Assembly (NCBI GenBank): GCA_035566435.1
Contig: DATMRF010000015.1
Location: forward strand, 1 to 47,763
Length of the DNA: 47,763 bases
Origin: DATMRF01 sp035566435
GTDB lineage: Bacteria > Verrucomicrobiota > Verrucomicrobiia > Limisphaerales > UBA8199
Reading direction: 5' to 3'
Made by a program: the position numbers and the translations under genes
In this document: positions 25,545-32,865 of the stretch, piece after piece
How positions within the stretch are numbered: the first letter of the stretch is position 1
How the letters are laid out: each line of letters opens with the position of its first letter
The notes under the pieces: model-generated
The model's database searches: none
Told to the model about the DNA's origin: nothing
What the model saw: only the letters and a program-made list of their open reading frames with translations

Positions 25545-27065
25545 TTAATGCCCAAACGTGAGTACTTGAGTGTCGAGTGTCGCGGGTGCCGACTGGGGGC
25601 TGGTAGGAGTGGGCGACATTGGATTCAACGACGCAGAACTCAAGTTGCACACTTCAACTTCCACCATGAGCATTATGTGACCCTGAACCGCAGTGGGAGT
25701 GATTACGAGACTCGAATATGTTCCTTTAACATCGTAAGAGGCTTTATGGAATGCCCCAATACTGAGATTAACCCCTTCAAAAGTTAAAGTATTGCCTTGC
25801 GCAATTTGTGAATCCGTCCTAACCACCGCCTTGACCGATACAGTAGTAAATGCATCCGCATTGAATTGATTCAACGTTTGACCGTTGATCGACCACCGAA
25901 AAACCGGCTGATCAAAACCAACCACCGTGGCACGAAATTCTAACGATTGATATACGTTGGTTATCGTCCATCTTAACTGTATGGGTGGACGACCGGGAGA
26001 TGGCACAGCCTCCTTGCCCGTCACGGATTGACCCCAAGCTCCGATAATTTGGCCATTCCTGTCTATGGGCGGGGGCGCAGGTGATTCTGAAGAAGTAAGA
26101 ATGATCTTGCGGGGTAGAGTCGTCCCGCAAAAGCAGGGCGTCACATTCAATGCGGCTAGGATGTCCGGAAATGCAGGACCCGCATTAGAAGGCCCGGTGG
26201 CAGAGTACGGCGATCCCAATGTGAGGAGTGCGACTGCGTTATTATTGCTGTCTAGAATGACTGACCCAGAGTCTCCAGACTTACCCAAGGGTTCACTGGT
26301 GGTAGGATCGCCGGCGAAAGTTAGCATGTTATCATAAGTGATAACGTTGCCTTTATAATCTGGGGGGTATGGTTGAGAATAGCTCACACCATCCAGCGAA
26401 CCATGAGTAACGAGGGTTGTTTTGCCACGCTTGGTGACCGGCATGCCACGGAACAATACCACACCAGAACTGAGCATTAGCTCCTCAACTGTTGCTACCC
26501 CCTTAACGCAGCCAAGGTCTTGAATTATGAAATTTGTGTCCCGAGGTGCGCCAAATAAGATGAGATCAGCATCTACCGGCGGCGTCAGGTAATGACCGCC
26601 ACGGATGAGATAGCCGATCTGGCCCAAGGTTCCATCAGGCTGAGGAGTGTTAAGTGGCTGGTAGATTGCGGTGTTGGGTGCTATGTCTCCGTGAAAGGTG
26701 CCTAAAATCATTAGCTGGCCAGTAGCATTGTCACGAACGAACATGCCGGCCGTCCCTTCCCATCCCGACGAGTAAAGCTGAACCCCGCCAACCATCGGGT
26801 TGTAGTAAGCTGTGTCGGGCGGACCGCAAGGTTTTAACTCGCACTCGATGACATCGGTCTTATGTTTGCCGATCAAGCTGGGAAACCGTTCGTCCGGTGC
26901 GACATCCGCCAGTTTTTTTCGGACAAACAGCCGAATAGCAACGTCAGATGTCCTCTTGCCTCCGACGTATTTGAAACCCACGTCCATCCCCGTCACCCCC
27001 GGCCGACTGAGCCAGGCCCCCACGACGGCTTTCTTCGCTGCGATTATATCGGTTGCTTCGTCCAT
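25545..27065 (-). CDS. Trypsin-like serine protease with C-terminal beta domain
   Basis: A 506-aa protein. The active-site serine motif is GKSGDSGSVIL (Ser266); a candidate catalytic His is His125 in LGTFHGDIAP, at the place of the usual NNHV motif, which is altered. The N-terminal part (GVTGMDVGFKYVGGKRTSDV then AIRLFVRKKLADVAP) is the 'GVGxKxxGGxxTxxxAVxVFVxKK' pre-protease domain found in many bacterial trypsin-like proteins. The C-terminal ~170 residues look beta-rich (RWSINGQTLNQFNADAF, YDVKGTYSSLVITPTAVQG) and may be a binding domain. No signal peptide is visible, so it may be cytoplasmic. The DNA is clearly more AT-rich than neighbours, a sign of recent transfer. Confidence 0.72.
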   Translation of the reverse strand: MDEATDIIAAKKAVVGAWLSRPGVTGMDVGFKYVGGKRTSDVAIRLFVRKKLADVAPDERFPSLIGKHKTDVIECELKPCGPPDTAYYNPMVGGVQLYSSGWEGTAGMFVRDNATGQLMILGTFHGDIAPNTAIYQPLNTPQPDGTLGQIGYLIRGGHYLTPPVDADLILFGAPRDTNFIIQDLGCVKGVATVEELMLSSGVVLFRGMPVTKRGKTTLVTHGSLDGVSYSQPYPPDYKGNVITYDNMLTFAGDPTTSEPLGKSGDSGSVILDSNNNAVALLTLGSPYSATGPSNAGPAFPDILAALNVTPCFCGTTLPRKIILTSSESPAPPPIDRNGQIIGAWGQSVTGKEAVPSPGRPPIQLRWTITNVYQSLEFRATVVGFDQPVFRWSINGQTLNQFNADAFTTVSVKAVVRTDSQIAQGNTLTFEGVNLSIGAFHKASYDVKGTYSSLVITPTAVQGHIMLMVEVEVCNLSSASLNPMSPTPTSPQSAPATLDTQVLTFGH

Positions 27066-27719
27066 AGATTACAAACGCTTTACCCGACATTTCCCATTTG
27101 GTTTCTTGGCCACGACCAGTGTGTGCCTTTTTCGATATACTCTCTCCGAGCCAATTAGGCGCAAGCTTTTTTCATCCGAACCCTCGCTTTATTCTGAAAT
27201 TCGGGTGAGCCGAGGGCGTTTTTGGCTACCACGCGACGGGCGAGACTCCAACTTTTGGCCCGAGACAACACGCTGGCATACCAGGCTATCGGCGTGGTCG
27301 AGGGGCGGGGCCCGGCAGAAAGTTGATAGTTGATGGTTGAGTGTTGATCGTCGCGGACAAGAACAAAACGATGCACCTAATCGAAGGGGGGCGAGTGCAG
27401 GGTGGCGAACCCTGCCGGGTCCAGGGCGGAGCCCGGCGGAAGGTTGATGGTTGAGGGTTGAGGGTTGATGGACCCAGAGGAGAACCGAGCCGGTGTCAGG
27501 TCTGGAAAAGGCGGCCCGTCCGGCCTGAGGACTCGCGCTGAAAGCGGACAGGGAGTCCAGAGGGCTTGCCCTTTGGCGCAGGGGTCTGGGGACGGCGCGA
27601 GTCCCCAGGACCTGGCGGTCGGCCACCGGGGGGCGGCCAAGTGGGCAGTCACCGGCAGGCAGGTTAGAGTGCCGCGCTACCCCGAAAGCTTCCGGGGGGT
27701 GACTGCCCCTTGGCGAGGG
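27066..27719. repeat. Gene-free region packed with short repeats and hairpins
   Basis: No convincing gene. Around 27307-27350 and 27426-27472 occur two copies of a unit: GGGCGGRGCCCGGC, then AGAAAGTTGATAGTTGATGG-type heptamers. CTGGGGAC-GGCGCGA-GTCCCCAG forms a hairpin near 27587-27609. A sequence GACCTGGCGGTCGGCCACCG (27609-27628) recurs at 30059-30078. A long hairpin is listed separately at 27637-27713. Confidence 0.5.
27637..27713. repeat. Long hairpin downstream of the phosphoribosyltransferase gene
   Basis: Arms CCAAGTGGGCAGTCACC (27637-27653) and GGTGACTGCCCCTTGG (27698-27713) pair along 16 bp with one bulged T; inside, CCCCGAAAGCTTCCGGGG forms a second small hairpin. It starts 7 nt after the stop codon of the minus-strand gene ending at 27720. 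It may act as a terminator-like 3' structure, but no U-run follows. Confidence 0.55.
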
Positions 27720-28262
27720 TCATAGGAGGGTCGGTTCGTGGTGGTTGGTGCTGTTGTGGCCGGCGTCGGCGAATACCAGACCGGCGCCACGTTGGAGCGC
27801 CGCGAAAGCCGCGCGCATGGTGTTGCCACTAGTGGCGACGTTATCCACGAAATAGATCTGGCGATGGCAGAGGTTCCACAGCGCGGCTTTAAGGTGGTGC
27901 TCGTCTGGCGGAGTCGAGGGCAAGTTGCGGCGGTGGCGGGCGCACTGGGATTCGATTGGCCCAGTGCGGCGGATTGCCTTGGCAATTTGCGCCCCGATGC
28001 CAGCGGCATTTGCGTTTACGTGCCGGGCGATGTGCGCCGCCAATATAGTATTGGCGCGGGTCGAGCCGTTACTGTCTGGGATGGGGACAAGCCAGCAAGG
28101 GGCCGTGATGAGCGCGGCCATTTCGCACGCGGCGGTCTCAAAGTCCCGGGCGGGGCTTCGCGGGTCTTTAATCGCGTACGCGAGGCGGCGGGTTTCGGCT
28201 TCGGCTCGCGAAAGCGAGCCGTTGCGAGGGTTGGGATATTTACGGGCGGCGAGAATATGCAT
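27720..28262 (-). CDS. Phosphoribosyltransferase-like (ComF-type) protein
   Basis: A 180-aa protein with the PRPP-binding motif IYFVDNVATSGNTMRAAFAAL near residue 135 (consensus VxxVDDVxTTGxT; the second Asp is Asn here). An earlier LVPIPDSNGSTRANTILAAH matches the 'P-x-P' part of ComF-type phosphoribosyltransferases. ComF-like proteins act in competence and DNA uptake, others in nucleotide salvage. Being last in an operon of mobile-element genes, it may instead help DNA processing. The replaced acidic residue could reduce catalysis. Confidence 0.7.
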   Translation of the reverse strand: MHILAARKYPNPRNGSLSRAEAETRRLAYAIKDPRSPARDFETAACEMAALITAPCWLVPIPDSNGSTRANTILAAHIARHVNANAAGIGAQIAKAIRRTGPIESQCARHRRNLPSTPPDEHHLKAALWNLCHRQIYFVDNVATSGNTMRAAFAALQRGAGLVFADAGHNSTNHHEPTLL

Positions 28263-28308
28263 AAGCGGATTGATCGATTAATGGATTGATGGATTGGTGG
28301 AGAGAGGC

Positions 28309-28330
28309 GGCGGGCTGGGGACAGCCCGCC
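28309..28330. repeat. Palindromic repeat of the CCCTACC family
   Basis: Hairpin with arms GGCGGGCT and AGCCCGCC (with GGGGAC in the loop), followed by CTAC. Related hairpins lie at 29344, 37105, 39255 and 46691. Here it sits in the intergenic gap between the DUF6573 gene and the phosphoribosyltransferase gene. Confidence 0.7.
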
Positions 28331-28344
28331 CTACTTGGTGGGGA

Positions 28345-28770
28345 TCAATCTTCGTCGGGAAGCATCACGGTGATCGCGGGGGCCGGGTCGTCCACGTCCA
28401 CCGCGCCAGCGGTGGCAATCAACTTGGTGAGGCGGGCCGGGTGTGAGTCGGAGTTGCGGACGTAGAGCGCGAACGGTAGCCGGCTGGTGCCGGGCTGCGA
28501 GCGGATGATCGCGAAGCGAAGCATCCAAACGACATCCCAAAGTCGGCCGGCTTCGTCCTGGCCGGTGAGCGGTAGCCCGCGGCCATCAAGCGGGACGGCA
28601 ACGCATTGCTCGTAAACTTCGCGCGTGATGAAAACCGGGAAGCGGATTCCGGCTTCCTCGGCGGTCTTGGTTACTTCGATTTGAAAGCCGTCGGCGATGG
28701 CCTGGGCTCGGGTGTAGGGGTAGATGACCGGCCCGAAGGGCTCGGCGTTGTTTTGGTTTTCGTTGTTCAT
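28345..28770 (-). CDS. DUF6573-family protein
   Basis: A 141-aa protein matching the DUF6573 pattern: VIYPYTRAQAIADGFQIEVT, then EEAGIRFPVFITREVYEQCV, the linker GQDEAGRLWDVVWMLRFAI and a C-terminal LYVRNSDSHP. This family is common in plasmids and integrative elements of many phyla and usually sits near ssDNA-binding and RadC genes; its biochemical function is unknown. The start is 9 nt downstream of the RadC-like stop, so the two genes are one operon. The C-terminus is acidic (MLPDED), reminiscent of an SSB tail, which might recruit partners (inference). Confidence 0.75.
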   Translation of the reverse strand: MNNENQNNAEPFGPVIYPYTRAQAIADGFQIEVTKTAEEAGIRFPVFITREVYEQCVAVPLDGRGLPLTGQDEAGRLWDVVWMLRFAIIRSQPGTSRLPFALYVRNSDSHPARLTKLIATAGAVDVDDPAPAITVMLPDED

Positions 28771-28779
28771 GAGGTCTCC

Positions 28780-29310
28780 TTAGGCGGTGTAAAAGTGACC
28801 AAGCTCGCGCAAGCTTGAGTGGTTCGGGTTGCCGATGATGACGTGATCGAGGACTTCGACTTTCAGGAGCTGGCCAGCGCGGATTAAGTCGCGGGTCACT
28901 TTGATGTCGGCTTCACTCGGGGCGGGTTCTCCGCTCGGGTGGTTGTGCATGAGCACGAGGGCGGCGGCGGACGTGATGACAGCCAACCGGAAAACGGTCA
29001 GCGGGTGAACGAGCAACGTGTCATGCGTGCCGAAAGAAACGATTTGATGGGCTTTGACCCGGCGGCGGGTGTTGAGGAGCAACACCGTAAAGCATTCGCA
29101 TTCCGGGCTGAAATAGGGATTTGCGGGCACATGCAAGCGCCAGTAATCGGCCGCTTTCTGCGGGGTGTCGCAAAGCTGCAAGGTTTCCGGCGTGGGGCAT
29201 TCGCGGAGCGGGACAACCTTGTACTCGTAGGGCTGCGCTTTGAATTTGAACGGCTTAACAAGCTCGTCCAGACCGGGCAGGACTGGTTGAGAGTTTGAAT
29301 TTGTGTTCAT
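28780..29310 (-). CDS. radC: RadC-like JAB/MPN-domain protein
   Basis: A 176-aa protein. The C-terminal half is a RadC/JAB domain with the metal-binding set MHNHPSGEPAPSEADIKVTR (His122, His124, Asp135), then a characteristic LIRAGQLLKVEVLDHVIIG. The N-terminal ~60 residues are not a helix-hairpin-helix as in chromosomal RadC, so this is the short mobile-element form. RadC homologues near plasmid genes are thought to act in DNA processing or as metallo-proteases; the true substrate is unknown. Start chosen at MNTNSNS rather than an upstream extension that is low-complexity and antisense-like. Confidence 0.82.
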   Translation of the reverse strand: MNTNSNSQPVLPGLDELVKPFKFKAQPYEYKVVPLRECPTPETLQLCDTPQKAADYWRLHVPANPYFSPECECFTVLLLNTRRRVKAHQIVSFGTHDTLLVHPLTVFRLAVITSAAALVLMHNHPSGEPAPSEADIKVTRDLIRAGQLLKVEVLDHVIIGNPNHSSLRELGHFYTA

Positions 29311-29343
29311 CGGAATTACGGGAGAAATGGCAGTTATGGGGGC

Positions 29344-29365
29344 GGCGGGCTGAGGACAGCCCGCC
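29344..29365. repeat. Palindromic repeat of the CCCTACC family
   Basis: Hairpin with arms GGCGGGCT and AGCCCGCC followed by CTACC; same arm sequence as the copy at 28309. Located in the 70-nt gap between two co-oriented genes. Confidence 0.7.
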
Positions 29366-29380
29366 CTACCCTCGGCCGTG

Positions 29381-29857
29381 TTAGGCGGCGATTTGGTCGG
29401 CGGGGAAATAGGTGGCGTATTTCTCGCGGGGTTCCTGCTGGCCACGGGGAAGGGTCTCGCCGCAAGGGTGCTGCCAGCATTTGCGGGTGTTGTTCCAATG
29501 AAAGCCAAGCTGTGAAAGGTCGGCTCGGACCCGTTCAACGGGCTGCTCGGGAAATGCGATCCAAATCCATTTGCCAACTACTTCGGCAAGTTCGTACTGG
29601 TGGGGCATCCAACGGCGGAGAACGGCAAGCACGCGGTCAACAGGTAAATGGCGATTGTGTTCGCGTTCCTCGAAATTCACGTACGGGCGGGGAGAGGGAC
29701 TACGGACTACAGGACTACTGACCACAGGTGCCTTTGCCGTTGCCGTTTGGCTGTTGCTGTTTCCGCTCGACTGCTCGGATCGGCTCTGGAGCTCTGACCC
29801 GATGTTCGGGCTCCCAATGTTTTTCTTTTCCTGTTTGTTCTGTTTGTTGGTTTTCAT
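29381..29857 (-). CDS. Conserved hypothetical protein of mobile elements
   Basis: A 158-aa protein with a low-complexity N-terminal (MKTNKQNKQEKKN and Ser/Gln-rich) and a globular C-terminal domain of ~90 aa: VVGKWIWIAFPEQPVERVRA, LGFHWNNTRKCWQHPCGETL. The 'KWIWIxFPExP..VRxxLxxLGFHWNxxRxxWQHPCG' pattern recurs in plasmid-like accessory operons, function unknown. It is the first gene of the minus-strand operon (with the RadC-like gene 70 nt beyond) and its start is 28 nt from structured element B. No Shine-Dalgarno; an A-rich leader precedes the ATG. Confidence 0.68.
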   Translation of the reverse strand: MKTNKQNKQEKKNIGSPNIGSELQSRSEQSSGNSNSQTATAKAPVVSSPVVRSPSPRPYVNFEEREHNRHLPVDRVLAVLRRWMPHQYELAEVVGKWIWIAFPEQPVERVRADLSQLGFHWNNTRKCWQHPCGETLPRGQQEPREKYATYFPADQIAA

Positions 29858-29884
29858 GGTCTTTTTTTTGTGCTCTGCTGCTCG

Positions 29885-30016
29885 GCTTCGGTCTTTTCGC
29901 TCTTCACCCGAAAAGCCCGCTCAGCAGGGCGGCGCGTGGGAGTAGTCTTCAGAGGGCACCACGCTCTTTGCCCCCTGCTGAAAAAAGCGGGCGGGTGAGA
30001 GCGAAAAGACTGAAGC
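29885..30016 (+). ncRNA. Structured element B, conserved-loop RNA candidate
   Basis: About 132 nt. Outer arms begin GCTTCGGTCTTTTCGCTC and end GAGCGAAAAGACTGAAGC, pairing along more than 20 bp with one G-U and one bulge; inner stems are GCCCGC/GCGGGC, CAGCAGGG/CCCTGCTG and GCGTGG/CCACGC. The apical segment 29936-29963 is identical over 28 nt to that of element A at 25005-25032, although the supporting stems have no sequence similarity. The single wobble in the outer stem is G-U on the plus strand. Upstream of a minus-strand gene in both cases, at almost the same distance (79 and 82 nt). Confidence 0.65.
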
Positions 30017-30340
30017 CTCCGTGCAGCAGAGAGAGCACAAGCGGAAAAAAGACCTGAAGACCTGGCGGTCGGCCACCGGCCGCTACAGAACAAACGGGAA
30101 AAGACGGGGCGGGCTGAGCGCACGACCGGGCCTACGGCGTAGCGGCCGAAGGCCGTGGGGACGGCGGGTCCTACCTTGGATTGAGCAAGTGCCTGTAGTT
30201 GTGGTAAAGGCCAGCGGGTGGGAGCGCCACACTGCTGCCGATGCAAGGCGCTAAGGTGTTGAGCCCGAGCCTGTCGCCTGGATCGTCATCTCGGCCTTGG
30301 GCTTCCCTTTTTCTCAGCTTTTGCTTTACTGATTGGATAT
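30017..30340. other. Gap before the TIR-like gene
   Basis: No gene seen. Contains a repeat (30059-30078) with GACCTGGCGGTCGGCCACCG, also found at 27609-27628, and a degenerate hairpin ending GTCCTACC near 30155-30175. An AT-rich stretch at 30310-30340 probably holds the promoter of the following gene. Confidence 0.4.
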
Positions 30341-31837
30341 ATGGCCATCATCCAGGAACCATGGGGTGAAAAAGAACAGCTTCGCCATGCGGCCATTTGC
30401 ACCTGGCCAAAGATGATTGGAAGACGGACTGAACACTTGCGGCTGTGTCAGGACCTGCAGCTTCTCGGTTACGACGGGATGGTAGCATCCATGTCGGCCC
30501 AAGACATCATCAACGGATGGATAAAATCAGGGTGGGTGGTTCGTTCGCCAAATGGCGTCGAACTCCGCGTCACCAAAGCCGGAGAGAGCCAGTTGCAGGA
30601 ATGGAATGGAGAAGACGGGCGCTGGGATGAAGGCGGCGCCGCCCAAAACGAACCGGAAGCGCCGGCCGGCGCCAAAACCGAAGCGCAACTGCTGGCACAA
30701 GTAACGGACATTCTCAAAGACCAGTACCGTGAACGTGATGTCCGCAATGCCGCAGTATCCACGTGGAGACACATAATAGACCGGAAGGGAGGGCAGGCAG
30801 CGCAATGGGATTTTGTAAACAGCATCAAACTCATGGCCGTGAAGGAACCCGGCAGAGTGCTCAGCCCGGTTGAGATACTGACGGAATGGCAGACATCTGG
30901 CTGGGTGGAGCATTCGCCGGATGGCTCCGAAATACGAGTGACACCTTCGGGCGTTGAAAAACTGAGAGAGTGGGAGGAGGAAAATCGGCGCTGGAAAACC
31001 AGGGAGCAGGGAGAATCAAACCCCGGGGAATTGCCGCAAACACCGCAAAACGAGGCGACCACGGCCAGCGCTCGGGCAGCATTAATTCACTCGCTTCTGG
31101 AAGACGTCTCGAAACTTCCCACTGGGGACAACATCAAATTGGATGCACTCCGAAAAAGAGCAAAACTAATTATCACGAAGGTTTTTGACGACAGGTCACA
31201 CTACACAGAGGACCTGGAGTCCATTAAGTTCCACGCTGCCACGTACCAACAAGCTGTGAAGCCGGGGCTTGGCGAAAAGTCTTGGCAACGCGGAACGGAA
31301 AAATTCAAGAATTTATGCAACACGATGCTCGAAGACCTTGCACTACCGAGCACCCCTGCCATGACAAAATCCCAAACAAAATCCAACCGAATTTTCGTTG
31401 TTCACGGGCATGACAACGAGATGAAACAAGCAGTTGCCCGGACCGTTGAAAAACTCGGCTTTGAGGCCGTAATTCTGCATGAGCAAGTGAACAAGGGAGC
31501 CCCAACCCTCATGGAAAAGTTGCTCCAGAACTCGGACGCAAGCTTTGCGGTCATTCTCCTGTCTCCCGACGATGTGGGCTATCCGAAAGATACCCCGGAC
31601 AAGGCCCGACCACGCCCGCGGCAGAATGTCGTATTCGAGTTTGGTTTATTCGTTGGTAAGCTCGGAAGGGAAAATGTCTTTGTCCTGCACAGGAGGGTGC
31701 CTGACTTCGAAATGCTATCCGATTTTGCGGGTGGCGTTTATCAGGAGTTTGATGACGCCGGGGCATGGCGCTATGAACTCGGAAGAGAACTCAAGGCGGC
31801 GGGATACAACATTGACCTAAACAAACTCGGCTCCTGA
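30341..31837 (+). CDS. TIR-like (PF10137/CAP12-type) effector with duplicated N-terminal domain
   Basis: A 498-aa soluble protein. Its C-terminal ~150 residues are a PF10137-type TIR-like domain: RIFVVHGHDNEMKQAVARTV, FEAVILHEQVNKGAPTLMEK, FAVILLSPDDVGYPKDTP and RPRQNVVFEFGLFVGKLGRE, ending AAGYNIDLNKLGS. Such domains are NAD+-consuming effectors in several bacterial immunity systems (for example the STING-linked type). The N-terminal part holds two similar units, roughly residues 5-90 and 118-215, each with II(N/T)xWxxSGWVxxSPxGxExRVTxxGxxxLxEW, a winged-helix-like repeat that may sense a ligand. A middle segment (ARAALIHSLLEDVSKLPTGD onward) is helical. No partner gene is adjacent, so it may work alone. 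Confidence 0.78.
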   Translation: MAIIQEPWGEKEQLRHAAICTWPKMIGRRTEHLRLCQDLQLLGYDGMVASMSAQDIINGWIKSGWVVRSPNGVELRVTKAGESQLQEWNGEDGRWDEGGAAQNEPEAPAGAKTEAQLLAQVTDILKDQYRERDVRNAAVSTWRHIIDRKGGQAAQWDFVNSIKLMAVKEPGRVLSPVEILTEWQTSGWVEHSPDGSEIRVTPSGVEKLREWEEENRRWKTREQGESNPGELPQTPQNEATTASARAALIHSLLEDVSKLPTGDNIKLDALRKRAKLIITKVFDDRSHYTEDLESIKFHAATYQQAVKPGLGEKSWQRGTEKFKNLCNTMLEDLALPSTPAMTKSQTKSNRIFVVHGHDNEMKQAVARTVEKLGFEAVILHEQVNKGAPTLMEKLLQNSDASFAVILLSPDDVGYPKDTPDKARPRPRQNVVFEFGLFVGKLGRENVFVLHRRVPDFEMLSDFAGGVYQEFDDAGAWRYELGRELKAAGYNIDLNKLGS

Positions 31838-32091
31838 AAGTTCCGCTCTGAGGCTTCACCGGAGCTTGGGCGCATCGGTGTGCATCAGTGTCCGCCCGTA
31901 GTTGCGTTCTTTCCCGCCTCAATCGGGGTGGCCTCATCTTGATTGGCCCTTCCATCCGGCAGCACACCGCGCCGCCGGCAGCGAGGCGTCAATGCCTCTG
32001 TGTTCTGGCAGCGCAGTGGATGGAAATTGTGAATGAGTTTTTTGGAGGGGTGTCAATGGATGGCACGCCTGGTCTGGTAGGTTCTGCGTGT
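31838..32091. other. Gap between TIR-like gene and small hypothetical gene
   Basis: No gene or strong element recognised. No hairpin terminator is visible directly after the TIR-like gene. Confidence 0.4.
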
Positions 32092-32373
32092 ATGAATGTT
32101 CAATTCTATCAGTTGGCGGTTGGGGCGGCTTTCGAGTTTCGAGGAAAGCGCTACCGGAAGACGGCGATGAGCATGGCCGCGGATGAGCGGGACTGGGGGA
32201 ATGTCTTTGAGGGCTGGACTAAAGTGATATCGGACGGTCCGTTGCTGCCGCCAGAGGTGGCCGCGAAATGGGCGCCGGACCCGGCCATGCTGAGGTATTG
32301 GAATCTCGACGGCGACGCGGAATCCAAGGCAGAAGCGGGCGGGCAATCGGATGTTTGTGAAAATCCGAGTTGA
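32092..32373 (+). CDS. Small hypothetical protein (QLAVGAAFEFRGKRYRKTAM)
   Basis: A 93-aa protein starting MNVQFYQLAVGAAFEFRGKR and continuing YRKTAMSMAADERDWGNVF. The core, with VISDGPLLPPEVAAKW, is typical of a small uncharacterised family I associate with Verrucomicrobiota accessory regions. An in-frame extension upstream has no matching character, so the ATG at 32092 was chosen. The C-terminus is low-complexity. Function unknown; beta-strand content suggests an SH3-like fold, similar in flavour to the genes at 5573-6503. Confidence 0.65.
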   Translation: MNVQFYQLAVGAAFEFRGKRYRKTAMSMAADERDWGNVFEGWTKVISDGPLLPPEVAAKWAPDPAMLRYWNLDGDAESKAEAGGQSDVCENPS

Positions 32374-32530
32374 AGGGGGAAAATGAAAGGTCTTCGTTCA
32401 GCGGTGTGGGCGCGAGGGACTGAGGGGGCTCAAGGGACCAGAGAGCCTGGGGCGTGCAGGCCTAAACGGGTCTCCCTCTGTAAGTATTCTGGCATGCGTG
32501 CGTCAATTGTAATTCCTGTATTCATGCCGT
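32374..32530. promoter_or_regulatory. Promoter region of the XRE regulator
   Basis: Short inverted motif GGCATG (near 32491) and CATGCC (near 32523) flank an AT-rich core with TTGTAATTCC. These could be autoregulatory sites of the XRE protein encoded at 32531; unproven. Confidence 0.3.
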
Positions 32531-32779
32531 GTGTCGAGTGGTCAAACGCACGCGGCGATCAGTTCGGAGTTTGCGCGTCTTCTGAAGGAAGAGCGCAAGA
32601 AGCGTGGGCTTTCCCTCAATGTGCTGGCGCAGCGAGCGGGCCTGGCGCGGCAAACGGTGAGCTATATCGAGAAGGAGATGCAGAGTCCGAGCCTGGACAC
32701 GTTGCTGCGGATCTCTTTAGCACTTGGGGTTAAGCTTGAAAAATTGATTGCGGAGGCAAGAAGACGGGCCGCAGCGTAA
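32531..32779 (+). CDS. XRE-family helix-turn-helix regulator
   Basis: An 82-aa repressor-type protein, read from GTG: SSEFARLLKEERKKRGLSLN VLAQRAGLARQTVSYIEKEM, then QSPSLDTLLRISLALGVKLE. This is a full five-helix HTH_3 domain with recognition helix ARQTVSYIEK; no extra domain. Such small regulators control prophages and accessory operons. It could be the repressor for the palindrome at 5544-5563, but that is far away and speculative. The GTG start follows no clear ribosome-binding site. Confidence 0.8.
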   Translation: MSSGQTHAAISSEFARLLKEERKKRGLSLNVLAQRAGLARQTVSYIEKEMQSPSLDTLLRISLALGVKLEKLIAEARRRAAA

Positions 32780-32865
32780 GGTTATGTGCGGGCGTTGGGG
32801 CAGTCGCTTCATGAGGAACTGCCAAGCAGGAAATTAAGTTGGCGGTGTTGGAGTAGATCGTTTCG

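Noticed and set aside
29854..30246. Long minus-strand frame through structured element B as a normal gene
   Set aside because: Most of it is low-complexity with no domain; only its last ~35 codons show any similarity to the other copy, explained largely by the RNA loop.
30341..31837. Thoeris ThsB or toxin-antitoxin partner for the TIR-like protein
   Set aside because: No ThsA-like, SIR2, CD-NTase or antitoxin gene is adjacent on either side.
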